NCBI GenBank assembly: GCA_009792885.1
Contig: WMCF01000065.1
Coordinates: 3,862,198-3,926,197, forward strand
DNA from: Eremophila alpestris peregrina
Taxonomy: Eukaryota > Chordata > Aves > Passeriformes > Alaudidae
Length of the DNA: 64,000 bases
Direction of reading: 5' to 3'
Part shown: piece by piece, positions 35,060-48,079 of the stretch
Numbering within the stretch: position 1 is the stretch's first letter
Layout of the letters: each line of letters starts with the position of its first letter
Notes under the pieces: model-generated
Databases searched by the model: none
What the model saw: the letters and a program-made list of their open reading frames with translations, nothing else
What the model was told of the DNA's origin: nothing
Translations under genes and position numbers: made by a program

Positions 35060-36654
35060 GAAAATTTCCCCACCTTCTGACTCTTCTCCAAACTTCCCCT
35101 GTGTGCTCCAGAACACCACTTGAACAGGAGATTGTTGTCCTGAGGGATTTGTATCCATGAAGGAGCACTTGTGATGTGAACTGTTAGAATTATCAGCCAC
35201 GAGATTTAAGGTCTTTTAAAGCCAATCAGAGACCCTGGTGCTCCAGGTGCCCAGCAGAGTTAGAAATCAGATCTCAGATGTGGTGTTGCACAGCCCTTCC
35301 TCATGGGCTTCACAATTCCACCAGCTCCCTGTCCCCCCTCCTCCTCCAGACTTTTAATCTGACATGGGAAAAGTCTTAAAAACTCCTTTGAGCAAGGACA
35401 GTCATCAACAACAAGAGAGTGACTCCTACTTGCCTTTCTGACACTAATGGGGGAAGGATTCCTGCAGATTTGCAGCCTGGATCACAGAGAATTTCTCTTT
35501 CTCCATCTTCTTCCACAAAAACCCCCAAGCTTTTCACAAATATTAAAGGTTGGATTCTCAGCCCTTGCTCCTGATGAGTAATTCTTTGCTCAATGTGAAT
35601 GCACTCAAGTCGATGGGATTACTCATGGAAGAAACACTCCTGACTTAAGTGTAGATATCCCAATACAATTTATTAATTTTGCTTTACAGTGCATTTGTGA
35701 GGCTTAACAGATGGGAATATTGACATTAGAAGTTCATGTGATTGGCTCAAGGTCAGGAAGTGACAGGGCTGGGAACTTGGCCAAAGCCTTGGTTTTCTTT
35801 TCTCTCGTTTCAGCCACGAGATTTAAAAACACAGAAACCAGCAGCACCAGCGAGCCTGGAACTCTTCAGTTTGCAGAGAGGAGCTGCCAAATTGGAGGAA
35901 CAGCCCTGCATGTGGCAGGGAAGGCAATCAGGCTGAGCATGGGGAGGATGTGGAGCAAAGTTAAAAATATTGAGGAGCTGGGAAGAGGGAGGAGAGAAAG
36001 TCAGGTGCTGATTTTTTCCTTATTTCACCCCCAGCACTTGAAAAAAGGCTGAGAATGTTCTTGGGATGATTGTCAGGGTGCTGAGTTCTTCTGTTTGCTT
36101 GCTTAAAAGCTGTATTTTAGAACAAACATTGGTTTTTAAAGCCTCTAAAGGCATGGAAGAATCTCCTTGCTGCTATCAGAAGACATCATGGTATCATGTT
36201 TGACCCTTTTAGGCTGAAAAGAAACTCCCTGAAGGGGCAGATCCATATTTGAGTCTGGGCAATCACCCTGTTGTGGGGTCTGCACAAGCCTAAGACTTCC
36301 CTGGGATCCCACAAAGGCTTCCTGTGATATCTTTTGGTTCAAGAGGGCACCATTTTCTCATGCTCACTCCTCCCTCATCTCTCACCTCTCCCTCTCCATT
36401 TCTCCCTTCTAACAGGACAAAAATCAAACCTCTCAAAGAGCACTTTTCCCCCCAGCCCTTGAAGGCTGTCTCACACCTTGATACTCCAGCCACCCCTTGG
36501 ATCCTGCAGCATCTCCATCCTGAATGGTTTGGGGACTCTGTAGCACCTGCTCTAACACCTGCTCTGGGGGGCGAGGACAGATAATTAGCACCATTTTTCT
36601 AATGACCAATTTGTGACTGATGAGGCAAAGCAAACAGAGCAAGGGTGGTGGTGG
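35060..36654. other. Non-coding stretch, nothing recognised
   Basis: The longest frame is 113 codons (35711-36052, +), with no recognisable domain. No mobile element was recognised. Confidence 0.6.
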
Positions 36655-37000
36655 TTGTAGGACACAAAAGGAAGATAAGAGACTCCATTTCAGAAGGCAA
36701 AGAGCACAGAAAAAAAACACTTTATTGTCTAATTCTTACTACCTTTTATGAGGTGTTCCAATACAGACTTGACACGATTGGTGAATAGGAATGACACCTC
36801 TCTAATCCCATTGGTTAAACCAGAGAAATAACAAAACACCACCTGGAGAAAGGCTGTTTTGAGGAAGGAAAGTTGTTTGCTAAGATTGTTTTGAGAAGAA
36901 TCTGCCTTGAGACATTTTCTCTTGGGAAAAAGTTATCAGCTGCCAGCAGGCTAAACCCTCACAGACCCAGAGGTGGTGCCCACACGGCCTCCCTGGAGCC
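36655..37000 (-). mobile_element. Candidate endogenous retroviral LTR, minus strand
   Basis: Read on the minus strand, the order is that of a retroviral promoter and polyadenylation region. There are CCAAT boxes at 36810-36814 and 36777-36781, a TATA-like CATAAAAGG at about 36742-36750, an AATAAA signal at 36721-36726, and then a T/G-rich downstream stretch ending near 36657 with 'cctaca'. The spacings (about 30 bases CCAAT to TATA, about 20 bases TATA to AATAAA) suit a compact avian LTR. The U3 start is not resolved, and related sequence may extend to about 37230. No coding region or target-site duplication was identified. Confidence 0.48.
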
Positions 37001-38184
37001 ATGGCTGCAGAAACTGCCCCAGATGAGCCATCCAAGCATCTCCAACTCACCAGGCTCCTGCTCAGACATTCATCCTGCCCGTGTGAGACCTGGAACGTCC
37101 CTGCTTCCATCATGTGCCAGGCTTTCCTTTGTCTCCAGTGGCACAAGGGCCACACTGCCATTTCACCGAGCAGCAACGAACAGAAGGACCCAAACGTAGC
37201 TGAGAAAAATCCTCAATCTGGCATTAATCACCTGAGGGAGCTGGTGGCAGGCAGTGACATTTTCTCAGTGGCACACAACCAGACATCTGCTGAACCAGCC
37301 AGCAGCTCGGCCCAGGGGGAGGAGGCTGCCTTTTTGTCTCCTCCCTGCAGGAAAGGAAAGGTCATGGCAGTGCCAGGGAAGCAGGGGAGGAAAGGTTATC
37401 CTGGAGGGTCCCTGGGCAGCCAGGGGTCACTTGGTGGAGAGCCTAGCACATCCATGCACAGCACTCAGCACACGTGGGGGTAAATCAGCACCACCTTGGA
37501 AGCTGTTGGGAGAATTTGATCTAAACAGAGAACTTAAGGACTGTGGATGGCTCTCCAAAGGGAACAAATGTGGGAAATCACTCAGAGCAGGATCATGGAG
37601 ACCACGAGACTGCTCATGAAGCTGCATCACAGCTGGGAAGGAAATCCACCCAGAGAAGGGAACTCCATCCCGTGCCTCTGGTGATGGATTCTGAAATGAC
37701 CTCTCTGCTGCACTGTCAGATGCAAAATATGAATGTAATCGAACTGTGGATCTGAGCCAGCAGTAATTCACCTGTTTCTGCCCTGCAATATGCATCTCTC
37801 TGAAATATAACACTGATCAAAAATAAAATAAGAATAGGCAGACAGATTTTCTATTGGAAAATGCTGATTTATTGGAACCAAGATGTTTAATAGGGATACA
37901 TTGATTTCTTAAAAAAAAAATTTGAGGACTTTCATTAAAAGTTTCAAGATGCAAGGTGGGACAAAGCAAGAGGCCAAATTTAACTCTTTAGAGTCATTTA
38001 AGCTGAGCCTGAAGAGTAACATCTAAACAAGTGTTTTGAAAGGGGTTGGAAAAATGCTGATTTTTCATTTCCCAAGCCAGATTACTTCATCCCACTTGCA
38101 CACTGGCAAATTTCTGATCACATCACATTTAACACTTGTGTAGTAACTTCAGCTGAAAAGACAAAGGAGGCTTCATCTGATGGA
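37001..38184. other. Non-coding stretch, possibly part of the adjacent retroelement
   Basis: A 160-codon plus-strand frame (37001-37483) and two overlapping frames have no recognisable domain. The first 230 bases may belong to the neighbouring retroelement. Nothing else is recognised. Confidence 0.45.
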
Positions 38185-38608
38185 GGGATACGAAGGCAAT
38201 GGAGGGACTGGAACATCCCTTATGAGAAAAGGCTCAAGGAGCTGGGGCTGTTCAGCCTCGAGAAGAGACAGCTGAGAGGGGACCTCATTAATGTGTATAA
38301 ATACTTAAAGTGGGTGCCAAGAGCAGGGCTGAGGCTCTGCTCCATGGGCCCCAACCATGGCACAAGAGGAACAGGATATGATGTCCAGCAAGTTCCACTT
38401 GAACGTGAGGAAGAATTTATTCTGTGCACTGACTGAGCCCTGGAACAGATTGTCCAGAAAGGCTGTGGAGTCTCCCTCACTGGGGATATTCCAGAACCCT
38501 CTGGACACACTCCTGTGCCCTGTGCACTGGGATTGCTCTTCTGGAGCAGGGAGGTGGGACCAGATGAACCCACTCTGATCCTTTCCAACCCAACCCATCC
38601 TCTGATCC
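38185..38608 (+). mobile_element. CR1 LINE 3' fragment (about 420 bp)
   Basis: One of the longer CR1 pieces here. It starts in the 'gagggactggaacatcccttatg' block, then 'aaaggctcaaggagctggggctg', 'ttcagcctcgagaagagaca', 'gaggggacctcattaatg', 'ccagcaagttccacttgaa', 'ggaagaatttattctgtgc', 'ggctgtggagtctccctc' and 'gatcctttccaacccaaccca'. The tail lacks the ATTCTGTGA octamer and instead ends in decayed 'tctgatcc' units. Plus orientation. The overlapping minus-strand frames of 97 and 122 codons are antisense shadows. Confidence 0.93.
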
Positions 38609-41600
38609 TTACCTGTGGAAAAAAATCAACAAAATAGCACTACAACTGCTATAAATCCTGCTTTCCAGGGCTGGTTGAAAGGCCCCTGTTGCTTTGAGGG
38701 TGCTGGTGCTGTGCTGCTCCCTTACAACCACAATGGGGGTGGCATGTAGTGACACCAAGTCTTCCCATCCTTGGGCTTTTCCCAAAATCAATATGGAGTG
38801 TCAGCTGGCCTGACACCCCTTGCTAAAGAAGACTGCTTCATGTCAGCTCCTGTTTTTATATCATCCAGTCCTCATTTTGATTTTCAAGGGACGTTCCTGT
38901 TGATTATTTTTTTTTTAATCGCAGATACATCTCATGCCAAACGTCAGCCCCAGCCAAAGAAAACCTTTTTGCTGGCAGGGTTTGTGGATTTCTATCACTC
39001 TTGCTCTGCTGATCAGATTAGACAGGATGGGGCCAAGATTTCTCTTGGCTCTGGTACTTTCACATCATTCAGTGCACCGCTGGCAAGGGAGCATGAGGGA
39101 TGGGATGCCAGAGGAAAGCTGCTCCCCCTAGGATGGCCTGAGAGGGTTTTAATGAAACCAGCACTGTCCCACTGGCTGGCTGCAACCCTAACAAGCTCCA
39201 GAGGAGATTCTCTGTTTTCAGCATTCCCCTCTCCCTTCAGGAGCTGGATAAAATGTGAAACATGGGCAGGGAAGCAGGAAAGGGTTTCTTTGTGAGCAGC
39301 CACCTTCAAGGGGCAGAAGAGGGATGAGGACCCAGTGGCTGGGAGCAGCACTTTGTTGGGCACAAAGAGTGACGAATGTCACTATCCATTTTGATTACGT
39401 GAGGGATTGAGGGACTTGGAAGGTTTAAACTTGGCTGGTACAAATTAAAAATTTGGCTGCTGCAGCAGCATTGCCAGAGCCTGTTGTCAGGAGCAGTGGA
39501 AGCATTTCCTTGGTAGTTGCAGTTGGTCAAGACTTTGATGTTCTCTCTAATTTCAAAAAGGGTAAAATGGAGAGTCAGGCATCATTTAAAGCAAGATGAA
39601 CCACAAACACAGGAGACCTCACATTCCCACCCATGATCAACATATGAATAAGTAAGTGTGTGTACATATAATTTACTTTATATATAGTTATATGTATTAA
39701 AATATATATATATGGGAATCAGAGAGGTGAAAGCCTTGGATAGATTTCAGACTCCGGCTGCTTTTCAACAACACTTTAGAAACACAGTACTAAATTTACA
39801 TTGGTTTCAGTAATGCAAGACTAGAATTTCCCCCTGGAGATCCCATCTGCTCCTGACTTACACGAATCCCCCAAACTGGAGAACAGCAGGGCAGACATCC
39901 TATTAAATCACTGGTTTTATCATACCCATTCAGTTTTTTCCCCTGGATTGGATGATCTGCCAGGGCAGAATGCTGCATCATTTGCTTCATCAAAATGTGC
40001 AAGGTGGTGTGCAGTAATCCAGGCACAATGGCTGGTTCCTGAAGGATGTAAAGCTTTAACTGCTGGGTTCCTGGGAGCTGACACACTCTGGGGTCCCTCC
40101 ACCTCAGCCCAGCTCTGTTTCCTGTCCTACCACACGCTGATGTCTGACCTTGACCAAGCTGGTCACCTTCTTCTTGTCTTCAATAAAATCTGCCTCGTAA
40201 AATCTGGATAATAGCATTAAACTTATCTACATCAGATGAAGGTTTTGATGCTTAATCAATAAAGATTTGTAAAAGGCTCTGAGATCCTCTAAAAAAAAGG
40301 AAATGTCCACAAAAGGTTTCAGCATAAGCCAAGACTAATGAGTGAGTGAGAGGAGGGAGAAGCTGCCCCACTGACAGGACAGTGCTGGCAGGGCTGGAAG
40401 CACATCAGGGAAAGGCAGCCTTGGCCATGCCACAGGAAAAGAGAGAAATCCTGAGTTCCAAAGGGAAGTGGATGCCAAGCTGGAAGTGCCAGCCTTGCAC
40501 CAAGCATGGGCTTTTACTTTTGACAGGGTTTGGATCAGCTGCTTTTAATTTCTGAGACACCAAAGACTATTTAATTCCAAATTCACATTTCACCCCACTT
40601 TTCCTTCCCTTTGCCCCCTCTCTGGCAGTTTGCTGTAGAGGTAAGGGAATTATTTCTGTGGCAGTGAGAGTGCCCCCAAAGTGCTGATGCAGTGCTGGGA
40701 GATCACCAGAGTACAACATTATAAGAATATATAAATATTGTGTTCACCCAGGCACCTTTTGAAAGCTATCCCTAATTTTTAAACTTTGAAAACAGCAGGA
40801 AACTGAAGAAAAGGAAACACTCAGATCTCAAATCCAAGCAGCAAAAATGTCTGCAGAGCAGAGAAAAAGTCTATTCTTATCGTGTCTCTTGTCTGAGCAG
40901 AATTAGGAGATCTCAAGGCAGATACCAACCTGCTGAGAGCAATTTCAGCTCGTTCTGAGATGCTCTGCTGAATTTATACTGCAGAGAGCTTCTGATTAAA
41001 TTCAACCTCATCTTCCAAACCTTCCTTTGAGGTCTCCTGTAGCTGGGTGCCACCCCTGGAATGGCACTGGGCAGTGCTCAGTCCCCAGCCTTGGGTGACC
41101 ATCAGTCAGGTCCCTCAGCTCAAGGACAATTTCCTTCTGCAATATTTCACTCCAACGTTTCCTTGGAGGTGCAGGAGACAGTCAGGTGATGTCCTGTTCC
41201 TCAAACAAACGAGTCCTGGGTCTGCCCAACCTTCCTGCCAGCAGCCAGGGAAGCTCTGCACACTCTAATTCCCAAAGATGAGCTGGGGATTCACATGTTA
41301 CTTACTGGGGTATTACATGGAATTTTAATAGGCCTTTAACAGGGCTCCTGTGAGTTCCACAGCTGATCCAAACAAGATCTCTGCTCCAAGGCCTAATCCC
41401 CTCATAGCCTAAAAGGATCTCCTTCAGAGAAATTGTTTTGTCTTCAGGCAGTGCTGCCAAGAAAGAGGAAGGAAGGGGTGGACAGAAAGAAGAGAAAGAG
41501 AGGCACTTTTAAAGAAAAAGGCAAGTTTATCTGAAAAGGGAGAAGTGATGTTAATGCAGGTAGAAAATGCTAGAAAGATTAAAAAAAACGTATACATTTT

Positions 41601-44329
41601 TTTCTTTTTAATCTCACTAGTTAGCACTTTATGTCAAAATCTCCTCATCTTAACAATCACTAGAACTGAGTGAATAATTTAAAAGGAATAATTTATTCAA
41701 AGAACATGGCATACTGATGCATATCCACATATTGTCTGAAGAGATCACAAAGTTCTCCAAATTTCATATGTTATTCACATCTATTTGCCAGTTCCTGCAG
41801 CTGACATCTCTTTGCTTCCAGATACTTTGTGACTTAACCCATGAAAGGCAGTAATTTATTCTAAGCACAGATTCCTTCTGTTTGTACACAAACCCTCCAA
41901 AATAAATTGTTATTTCAGTAGCCACTCAAGTTCTGCTGCTGTACAGTCAGGAGTGTCTCATAAGGACTCTACTGCTTTCCTTCTCCTCCTTCAGAGGTTA
42001 AGTGTCTGAATTTTTTGTCAGTACATTCATGCACTCACTTGCCCATGTAAAATTGAACGGAGCAACTGCATTTCTCACTCACAGAGTTCTCAATTCCAGC
42101 CAAGAATTCAGACAAAATCTTGTGGTGGTGCTTAAAGATGGCCCAAATGTCAGTGTGCTTCAGGAGGTGAGCAGGCAGCAGATCTGTGCTCATGCTCCTT
42201 CTTTCTCTGTGGTTCTAAACCAACCTGCTGGAGCTGGTGCAGCACTGGGGCAGCTGTTTGGATGAACAGATGTCATTCCCAGTTTTTCCAGGGCTGAGGA
42301 GCTGGGAGCTTTGCTCTGATGGCCAGGCCACTTGTCCAGACATCTCAGGCACAGCAGTGTCTGCACATACTGCAAATGAAAGAGTTAGAAGAGCAACAAT
42401 AGACCTGAACCCACAGGACAAATCGTGGATCTGAATAAAAACGCACAAATGACTCAGGTGTGGCCTGTAAATGCTGTGCTGCAGCCCTCACCCCTCACAC
42501 TCACAGGTTTCATGGCTCCTTCTTTGCTTCTGGTGCCAGAGAGGAGCATCCCCAGCTGATTCCCTCTCTGAGCCAGCCCTCCTGGGAGGTGCGGCTCCAG
42601 CACATCAGAGCTGGTGTTTCTGGGGCTTTTAGGACTGGTAAAATGCACAGATGACAGCTTGGGATAAAGTTTAAACTCCCTTAGGGATCATTCACACATT
42701 AAAATAAAGTGGGGCATCTTGGCTTGTTGGATTGACCCACTCACAAATCTGTGGCTGGAGGTTCAGTCTGTAGGGAGAAATAACCAAACTGAGTGCATTT
42801 GTTCAGAATTCCTTGTAGAGCAAGAAACCTGCAAATGAACCCACCCCAAATGAACCCCACTATGGGAATTCAGGTCAAAAATGAGCTGAACAGTTCCCTG
42901 GTATCAGGAGAGAGATGATTTTTTATTTGGCAGGCAGTAGAAGAAGAGAAGGTGAGAGATTCAGGAAAGGAGTGAATTCAGTAGCAGATGGGCTTTTCAT
43001 TCAGAGGAGTTCCAAAACTTAATGAAATCAGTCAGGGCCATTTTTAACTGGCTTTGGTGGCCTTTGGAGGAGGCCCTGATTCAGGCACCCCGAGCTGCAG
43101 GGGCACAATCACCCCCTTGATCTCGGGGCTGAGTGTTAACAAGCACTTCTGTCACACTCACAGGGGCTGACAGGAATTTGGGCATCATTTCTGAGTCACT
43201 CTCTGTTCTGAGACTGGCTTGAGCTTTGAACTGCAGCCTGAGGGCAATGCATAGAGATAATGGATTTCCCTTCATCTGATAGCTAGAGATTGCTGCTGTG
43301 GTATTTGGTTGCTCAGTGTCAATGCTTACAGATTGCAGCTCTGCTGTACGTGCCCACAAAGGTGTCTGAAGCTGTTTTGGAGTGTTACTATGATCACTGA
43401 GCTGGGTTTTGTTTTGCTGGAACTTCATAAAACTAGCCCAGCTTCCTGAATAACCACATTTAAATGTACCTGAATTTATGGAAGTGCAGAAAAATCCCCA
43501 TCATTTTCATATTGTTCCCATTGGCATTTCTGAACAGAAATGGACGTGCACTTTCTGTTTGGAATTTCCAGTTTGTAGCACAAAGCCCCCAAGCTGAGTT
43601 GAAGATCAACACTGATGTGGAATGCAAAGCATCATCTATCTTGATCACCCATAACCTCTGTCCCCACTCAATGCAGGCTTATTTTGTTCATGGTAGTGGT
43701 TAAAAAGTTGAATTTTCAATTTCCAATTTCATTTTTTTTTCTTTAGAAGAATTTTCTAGAAATACACAAATGGTTTTTCTGCTATCCTAACTCAGATGCC
43801 ACTTGATCTTCTCACTTCTCCACATTCTGATGTCTCAAAGTAAACTTGTGTTAAAATGAGAACAGCAACTTTAGAGGTGATCTTGGCCATTGGGATGGAT
43901 GAGGAGGGAGGGAGCAGAAGAGGGAGGCTGAAAATAGACCGAGATGTCCCTGCTGCTGCAAGAGACACAATGTGCTTTGTCAGAAACATGGAGCTGTGTT
44001 CTATTTTCATAGGAGCCACGACCATCACAGACACTTCACTTGATTTTTCCTGACTTGCAGGAAGACTGGAAAATAAAAGGAAACCCAAAAACCTCCCTCA
44101 CCACAACACATCAGTAATTGGTTGGTGTAAAAGAGTGTTTGAAAAGAAAATTAGCAATAGCAGCAGAGAGAGGTGGCCCACAGACCCTCCTGTTCACCCA
44201 TTATCCAAAAAGAGAAAAAAGGAAGAAGAAAACCCTAACAAAAATACAATATAACATCCCCAAGCTGCCAACACATTCCACTAAGCATAATTTCTTGCCT
44301 GAAGTGAGCACAAGATGGATATTCACTGC
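38609..44329. other. Non-coding stretch, no gene recognised
   Basis: The longest frame is 174 codons (38771-39295, +), without a recognisable domain; other frames are below 120 codons. An AT-rich microsatellite at 39656 is listed separately. No transposon was recognised in this interval. Confidence 0.6.
39656..39713. repeat. TG/TA-rich microsatellite
   Basis: Starts with GTGTGT and continues as imperfect TATA/TATG units, ending with a pure TA run. Confidence 0.88.
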
Positions 44330-44760
44330 GTGTCATCACCTTCCCATCAGCCCTTCCCTCCGTCTGGCAGAACGTCTCAGGGCCCAGGGACCAGGAGTGA
44401 CACGTCCCAACAGCTGTTGTATTGATTTTAATTCCAAGTCAAGCTCTCCCTTACATACCTGATCCTACTGTAATATTAATTACAGAGCCTCCCTGGGCTG
44501 CAGCCCCACTCTGTCATCCTCTATCAAAATGCAGCCACGCAAGAGGCTGTCACCTCCAATCCATTTTTCATTAACACGAGTGACCAGCCCCGTGCTCAGC
44601 ATCTCTGGGTGCTGCATGACATTGGTTAAACGCTGCCTGGTTGGGCCATAAATCACTGCAGTGTTCAGAGGATTCCTACACGCAGCAGCAGGGAGCCAAT
44701 CTGTGTCTGCAGGCTTTTAATTGAGTAAAACAAACGAGGATGAAACCCTCTTTAGGTGCA
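44330..44760. promoter_or_regulatory. Candidate conserved non-coding/regulatory segment (CpG-retaining)
   Basis: Ten CpG dinucleotides between 44330 and 44750, no repeats, and a TAATTA core with flanking AT-rich sequence ('taatattaattac', near 44470). The segment resembles vertebrate conserved non-coding elements in composition. This is inference, since conservation cannot be measured here. Confidence 0.25.
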
Positions 44761-45839
44761 CTCCAGCCCTTTCCTTTGGATTGAAATGAGATGAAACTGT
44801 TCCCTCTGGGACCATGTGCTGGCTGCTGAGGGAGGGTGAGATCAGCTGGGAAGGGGCTCTTGGAACAATCCTCTCTTTCTGTCCATCACCTCTGCCTGTT
44901 TGGAGAGCAGCAGAGAGTTTGGGATTGAGTAGGAACAGTACCAAGACACTTCACAGACATTTCTGAGGAGTCTGAGCTCCATGGATCCCTCTCCTGATCC
45001 TGCTGAGAGCTCGTGTCCCCACAGCCCTGAGTCCCCCAAGGACATGTGGTCATTACTCATTCTGAGTATGAAAGCAGTGCACAGGGGCTTTAATGTTAGG
45101 AACTAAAAAACTGGGCCAGCACCATTGTGCAGAAAATGAAGAACTAAAGGAGTTTTGTAAGTGCCCCAAAAGTGTGAGAATGGGGACACCTTTGTGCCTT
45201 TGAGTGGTCACCCTGAGTCCCAGCACACATCTAAAACACCACTCATGGGTTTCTGTCTGGGCTCAGGTCTAAGCTTTCATGGCCTTGTGATAAAAGATAT
45301 TGCTGAAGTGGAATAGGTTGGAGGAGGACAAGGTTTAGATGCAGAGAAATAGGCAGAGCTTGGCTCAAGTAAGAATGTGGATAAAGCTCTTATTTAGGAA
45401 AAAATAATGGCCAAGTTGCTCTATGGTGCACTTTTGAACTGATATTTAGTGCAGGAATTAAAAGTGCATTCCTCAGCTGCCATCCTGCATTGCCAGAGCC
45501 ACAGTGTCACCAACAGGGCCTGACAGACCCAGACTCTGAGACATCAGCAGCAGGTGGTTTCCAAGAGGTTGTAGTTGGGAAAACCCCATTTCCTCCACTC
45601 TGGAAGGAGATTCTCAGGGTAATGAAGTCACAGATGAGCCAGGTTGGTTGGATTTTACTTTAGACTTGTTGTCTCTGCATAATATAGAGCAGTGGGTGCT
45701 GCAAGAAATAAACATGTTTGGCTTTCTAAACATCTTTTTGATATTAATGTGCACCAGAATGATGCCACATGGGGAACCCTGGGATATTTCTCAAGTGGGT
45801 AAGATGCAGTTTTAAGGCAGGAAATTACGAGAGTAGTTT
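44761..45839. other. Non-coding stretch, nothing recognised
   Basis: Open frames of at most 75 codons. No mobile element or RNA gene was recognised. Confidence 0.6.
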
Positions 45840-45859
45840 TGTTTTATTTTAAGGCTCAG

Positions 45860-46085
45860 ATTCCATGCTCAGAGATACGTAGCACAGCTCCTTTTTATGA
45901 TATAATTAATCATTCCATTCAATGGAGTAAGAGGATCTGATGGGATATATTGTCCCATTTTAATGATAAGCACGTCAGATAACATAAATAGGTCAATTGA
46001 CGTAATTGCAGTAAATACAGGGGGAAAAAAAAAACCCTCAATATTTCGAGATGAATTATGCAATTTACATAATTATGGCTAAAAA
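45860..46085. promoter_or_regulatory. Candidate regulatory element, AT-rich with homeodomain and CRE-like motifs
   Basis: The segment carries a TAATTAAT site at 45903-45910, a cAMP-response-element-like TGACGTAA at 45998-46005, and further AT-rich words (near 45961, 46050 and 46068). There is no transposon signature apart from a short A run at 46025. Clustering of such motifs is typical of developmental enhancers, but single motifs of this kind also occur by chance in AT-rich DNA. Confidence 0.28.
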
Positions 46086-46653
46086 TGGCATGTCACCACC
46101 AAGAGTGCTCACCCAGCCCTGCCCTCTGCCTTCCTCCTCCCCGTCTGGCAGGGAAGCACTGCACATGTCACATGGGGCTGGAGATTTCTCCAGGTTCTGC
46201 AGCTCTGTCAGAGCAGCTCAGTGTTGTTTGGACAGCAGCACTGCCCTGACTCACCGGGTGCAGGAGAATTGCAGGCTCCTCAGCTGCCCAAGGCATGCAG
46301 GAGGCTCGAGGGAGGATGGAAATGAGGGGAGGCACAGGGCTCAGCCTCTCCTGGAACAGCAGAGCACTTGGAACATGTTATTTTATGCACTGATGGGGGA
46401 TGAAGGAAGGTGATGCCACGCAGAGCAGCCTGTGGGATTCACTGTCTTCTCTTCAGGGCAAAGGTTTCTGCAGGAAAACATCATGCAGCCAGGTTAAAGC
46501 AGTAATTTGTTGTAAATTAAAAAAATATCAATATTCACGTGGCTGACCCCAAGGTGCCCAGCAGGAAAGATTTCACTGAGTCCACTTTGTGGACAGCTAT
46601 TGGCAAACCTGGGGTGCTGCCAGCCTGGTGTCCCCTGCAGCCCTGTTTGTTCC
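46086..46653. other. Non-coding stretch, nothing recognised
   Basis: A 120-codon plus-strand frame (46051-46413) has no recognisable domain. No repeat was recognised. Confidence 0.55.
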
Positions 46654-46704
46654 TTGATGGTTTCAATAATCCCAAGGCTTTTCCCATAAATGATTCTGTG
46701 ATTT
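46654..46704 (+). mobile_element. Possible CR1 3' terminal remnant
   Basis: About 50 bases resemble the end of a CR1: 'gatggtttcaataatcccaagg' followed by 'ttcccataaatgattctgtgattt'. The 'atgattctgtgatt' tail is the strongest support. No body is visible upstream, so this could be a chance match or a very short truncated copy. Confidence 0.45.
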
Positions 46705-47779
46705 GCAGCTGCTTACAGACCCAAGATGTCCCAGAGCCAACAGGAAAAACTCTGCCCCAGATTTCAGTGTCTGCTCAGGTGAAACTGCCTTGCACAGAGC
46801 AGGGAGAAAAAGGCTGGGGAGTCTCTCAGTGTTGATTTTTATTAGGACAAATACTTTATGATGCTGCCTTCCCCCAGGTTATTCCCCATGCCAGTTCAGC
46901 AGTACCTCCATGCAACACCTGCACTACACCACCAAACCTGCCTTTGCCTCCTTCCCCTGCCTGGGTCATACAACAAGGATTGACCCCCGTGGATGTATTT
47001 TAGCTCAAGGACATCCTTAGGTCCAGAGATCCAGGTTCTGCTCTAATGGGACACTAATGGGGGCAAGGGGAAATTTATTACCTGTGTAAGAATAAGGATA
47101 ACGTGATCCAGATCTCAGACTATTTAGAGAATTAGTAATTTGGGGGGGGAAAAATTAATCTAAATCATGTTTAAAGTTTAGGCAGACAGGCTGACACAGG
47201 TCTGCTCCTGCAGCACGTACAGGGGAGGAGAGGGGGCTGAGGGGGCTGGCATCAATCCCCCCTCCCTGCCTGCAGCTCCTTTTGACTCTCCCCTGCTCCT
47301 GCCACTCTCTGGGCATGTCCTTGCTCGGTTAGCTGTGCACAGAAAGCCATTTCCATTGCCCCCGTCCATTTTACCCAGCCACGGCTGGAAATCAGCAGAG
47401 AGAACTCCAGCTGCTGAAGTGCACAATTTGCTTTTAGCTACAGCCCAGTAATTGAAAACTGTCATTCTGCGGGAAAATGGCAACGGGAGCAAGAGCAGGA
47501 GCAGGCTGGAGTTTGTCACGCTGCATCTGGAGGTTTTGTAACTAGTTTCAGCTGAACTTTTCCCCCTCTGGGCTCTGATAGCTTGGCTGCTATTTACCAG
47601 CCCCTCGGAGAATTGCTTTAGTTATTTTGTTATTGAAATACTTTGGAGGTTGTTGTGTTTGTTTACACTTTCCCTTGTTCCAGGGCCACGGCAGGAGAAG
47701 GAGGGGGGAGATGGAGCTGGGTTTGAAGACAAGGAGTTTTGGGCTTGCTCAAGATCCCTGTGAACTCTTTTTGGGTATG
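46705..47779. other. Non-coding stretch
   Basis: Longest frame 113 codons (47178-47519, -), unrecognised. The segment 47320-47640 holds seven or eight CpGs and no repeats and could be regulatory. Nothing else is recognised. Confidence 0.5.
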
Positions 47780-48079
47780 AGGGGGCAGAACAAGGGGGGA
47801 TGGCTTCAAACTGAGAGTGGGGTCAGATTAGATGTTAGATATTTATTAGATATTGGGAAAAGAATCTTCCCTGTGAGGGTGGGGAGGTCCTGGCACAGGG
47901 TGTCCAGAGAAGCTCTGGCTGCCCCTAGATCCCTGGAAGTCCCCAAGGAACTGGACATTGGGGCTTGGAGCAGCCTGGGACAGTGGGAGGTGTCCCTGCC
48001 CATGGCAGGGGTGGCACTGGATGGACTTTAAGGTCCCTTCCAACCCAAACCATTCCAGGATTCTGCAATACAATGATTC
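47780..48079 (+). mobile_element. CR1 LINE 3' fragment
   Basis: CR1 blocks in plus orientation: 'gaacaaggggggatggcttc', 'gttagatatttattagatattggg', 'atcttccctgtgagggtgggg', 'ggtgtccctgcccatggcagg', 'taaggtcccttccaacccaaacc' and the tail 'aggattctgcaatacaatgatt', with a small insertion in the terminal octamer. The 134-codon plus-strand frame (47627-48031) spans it and is not a separate gene. Confidence 0.94.
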
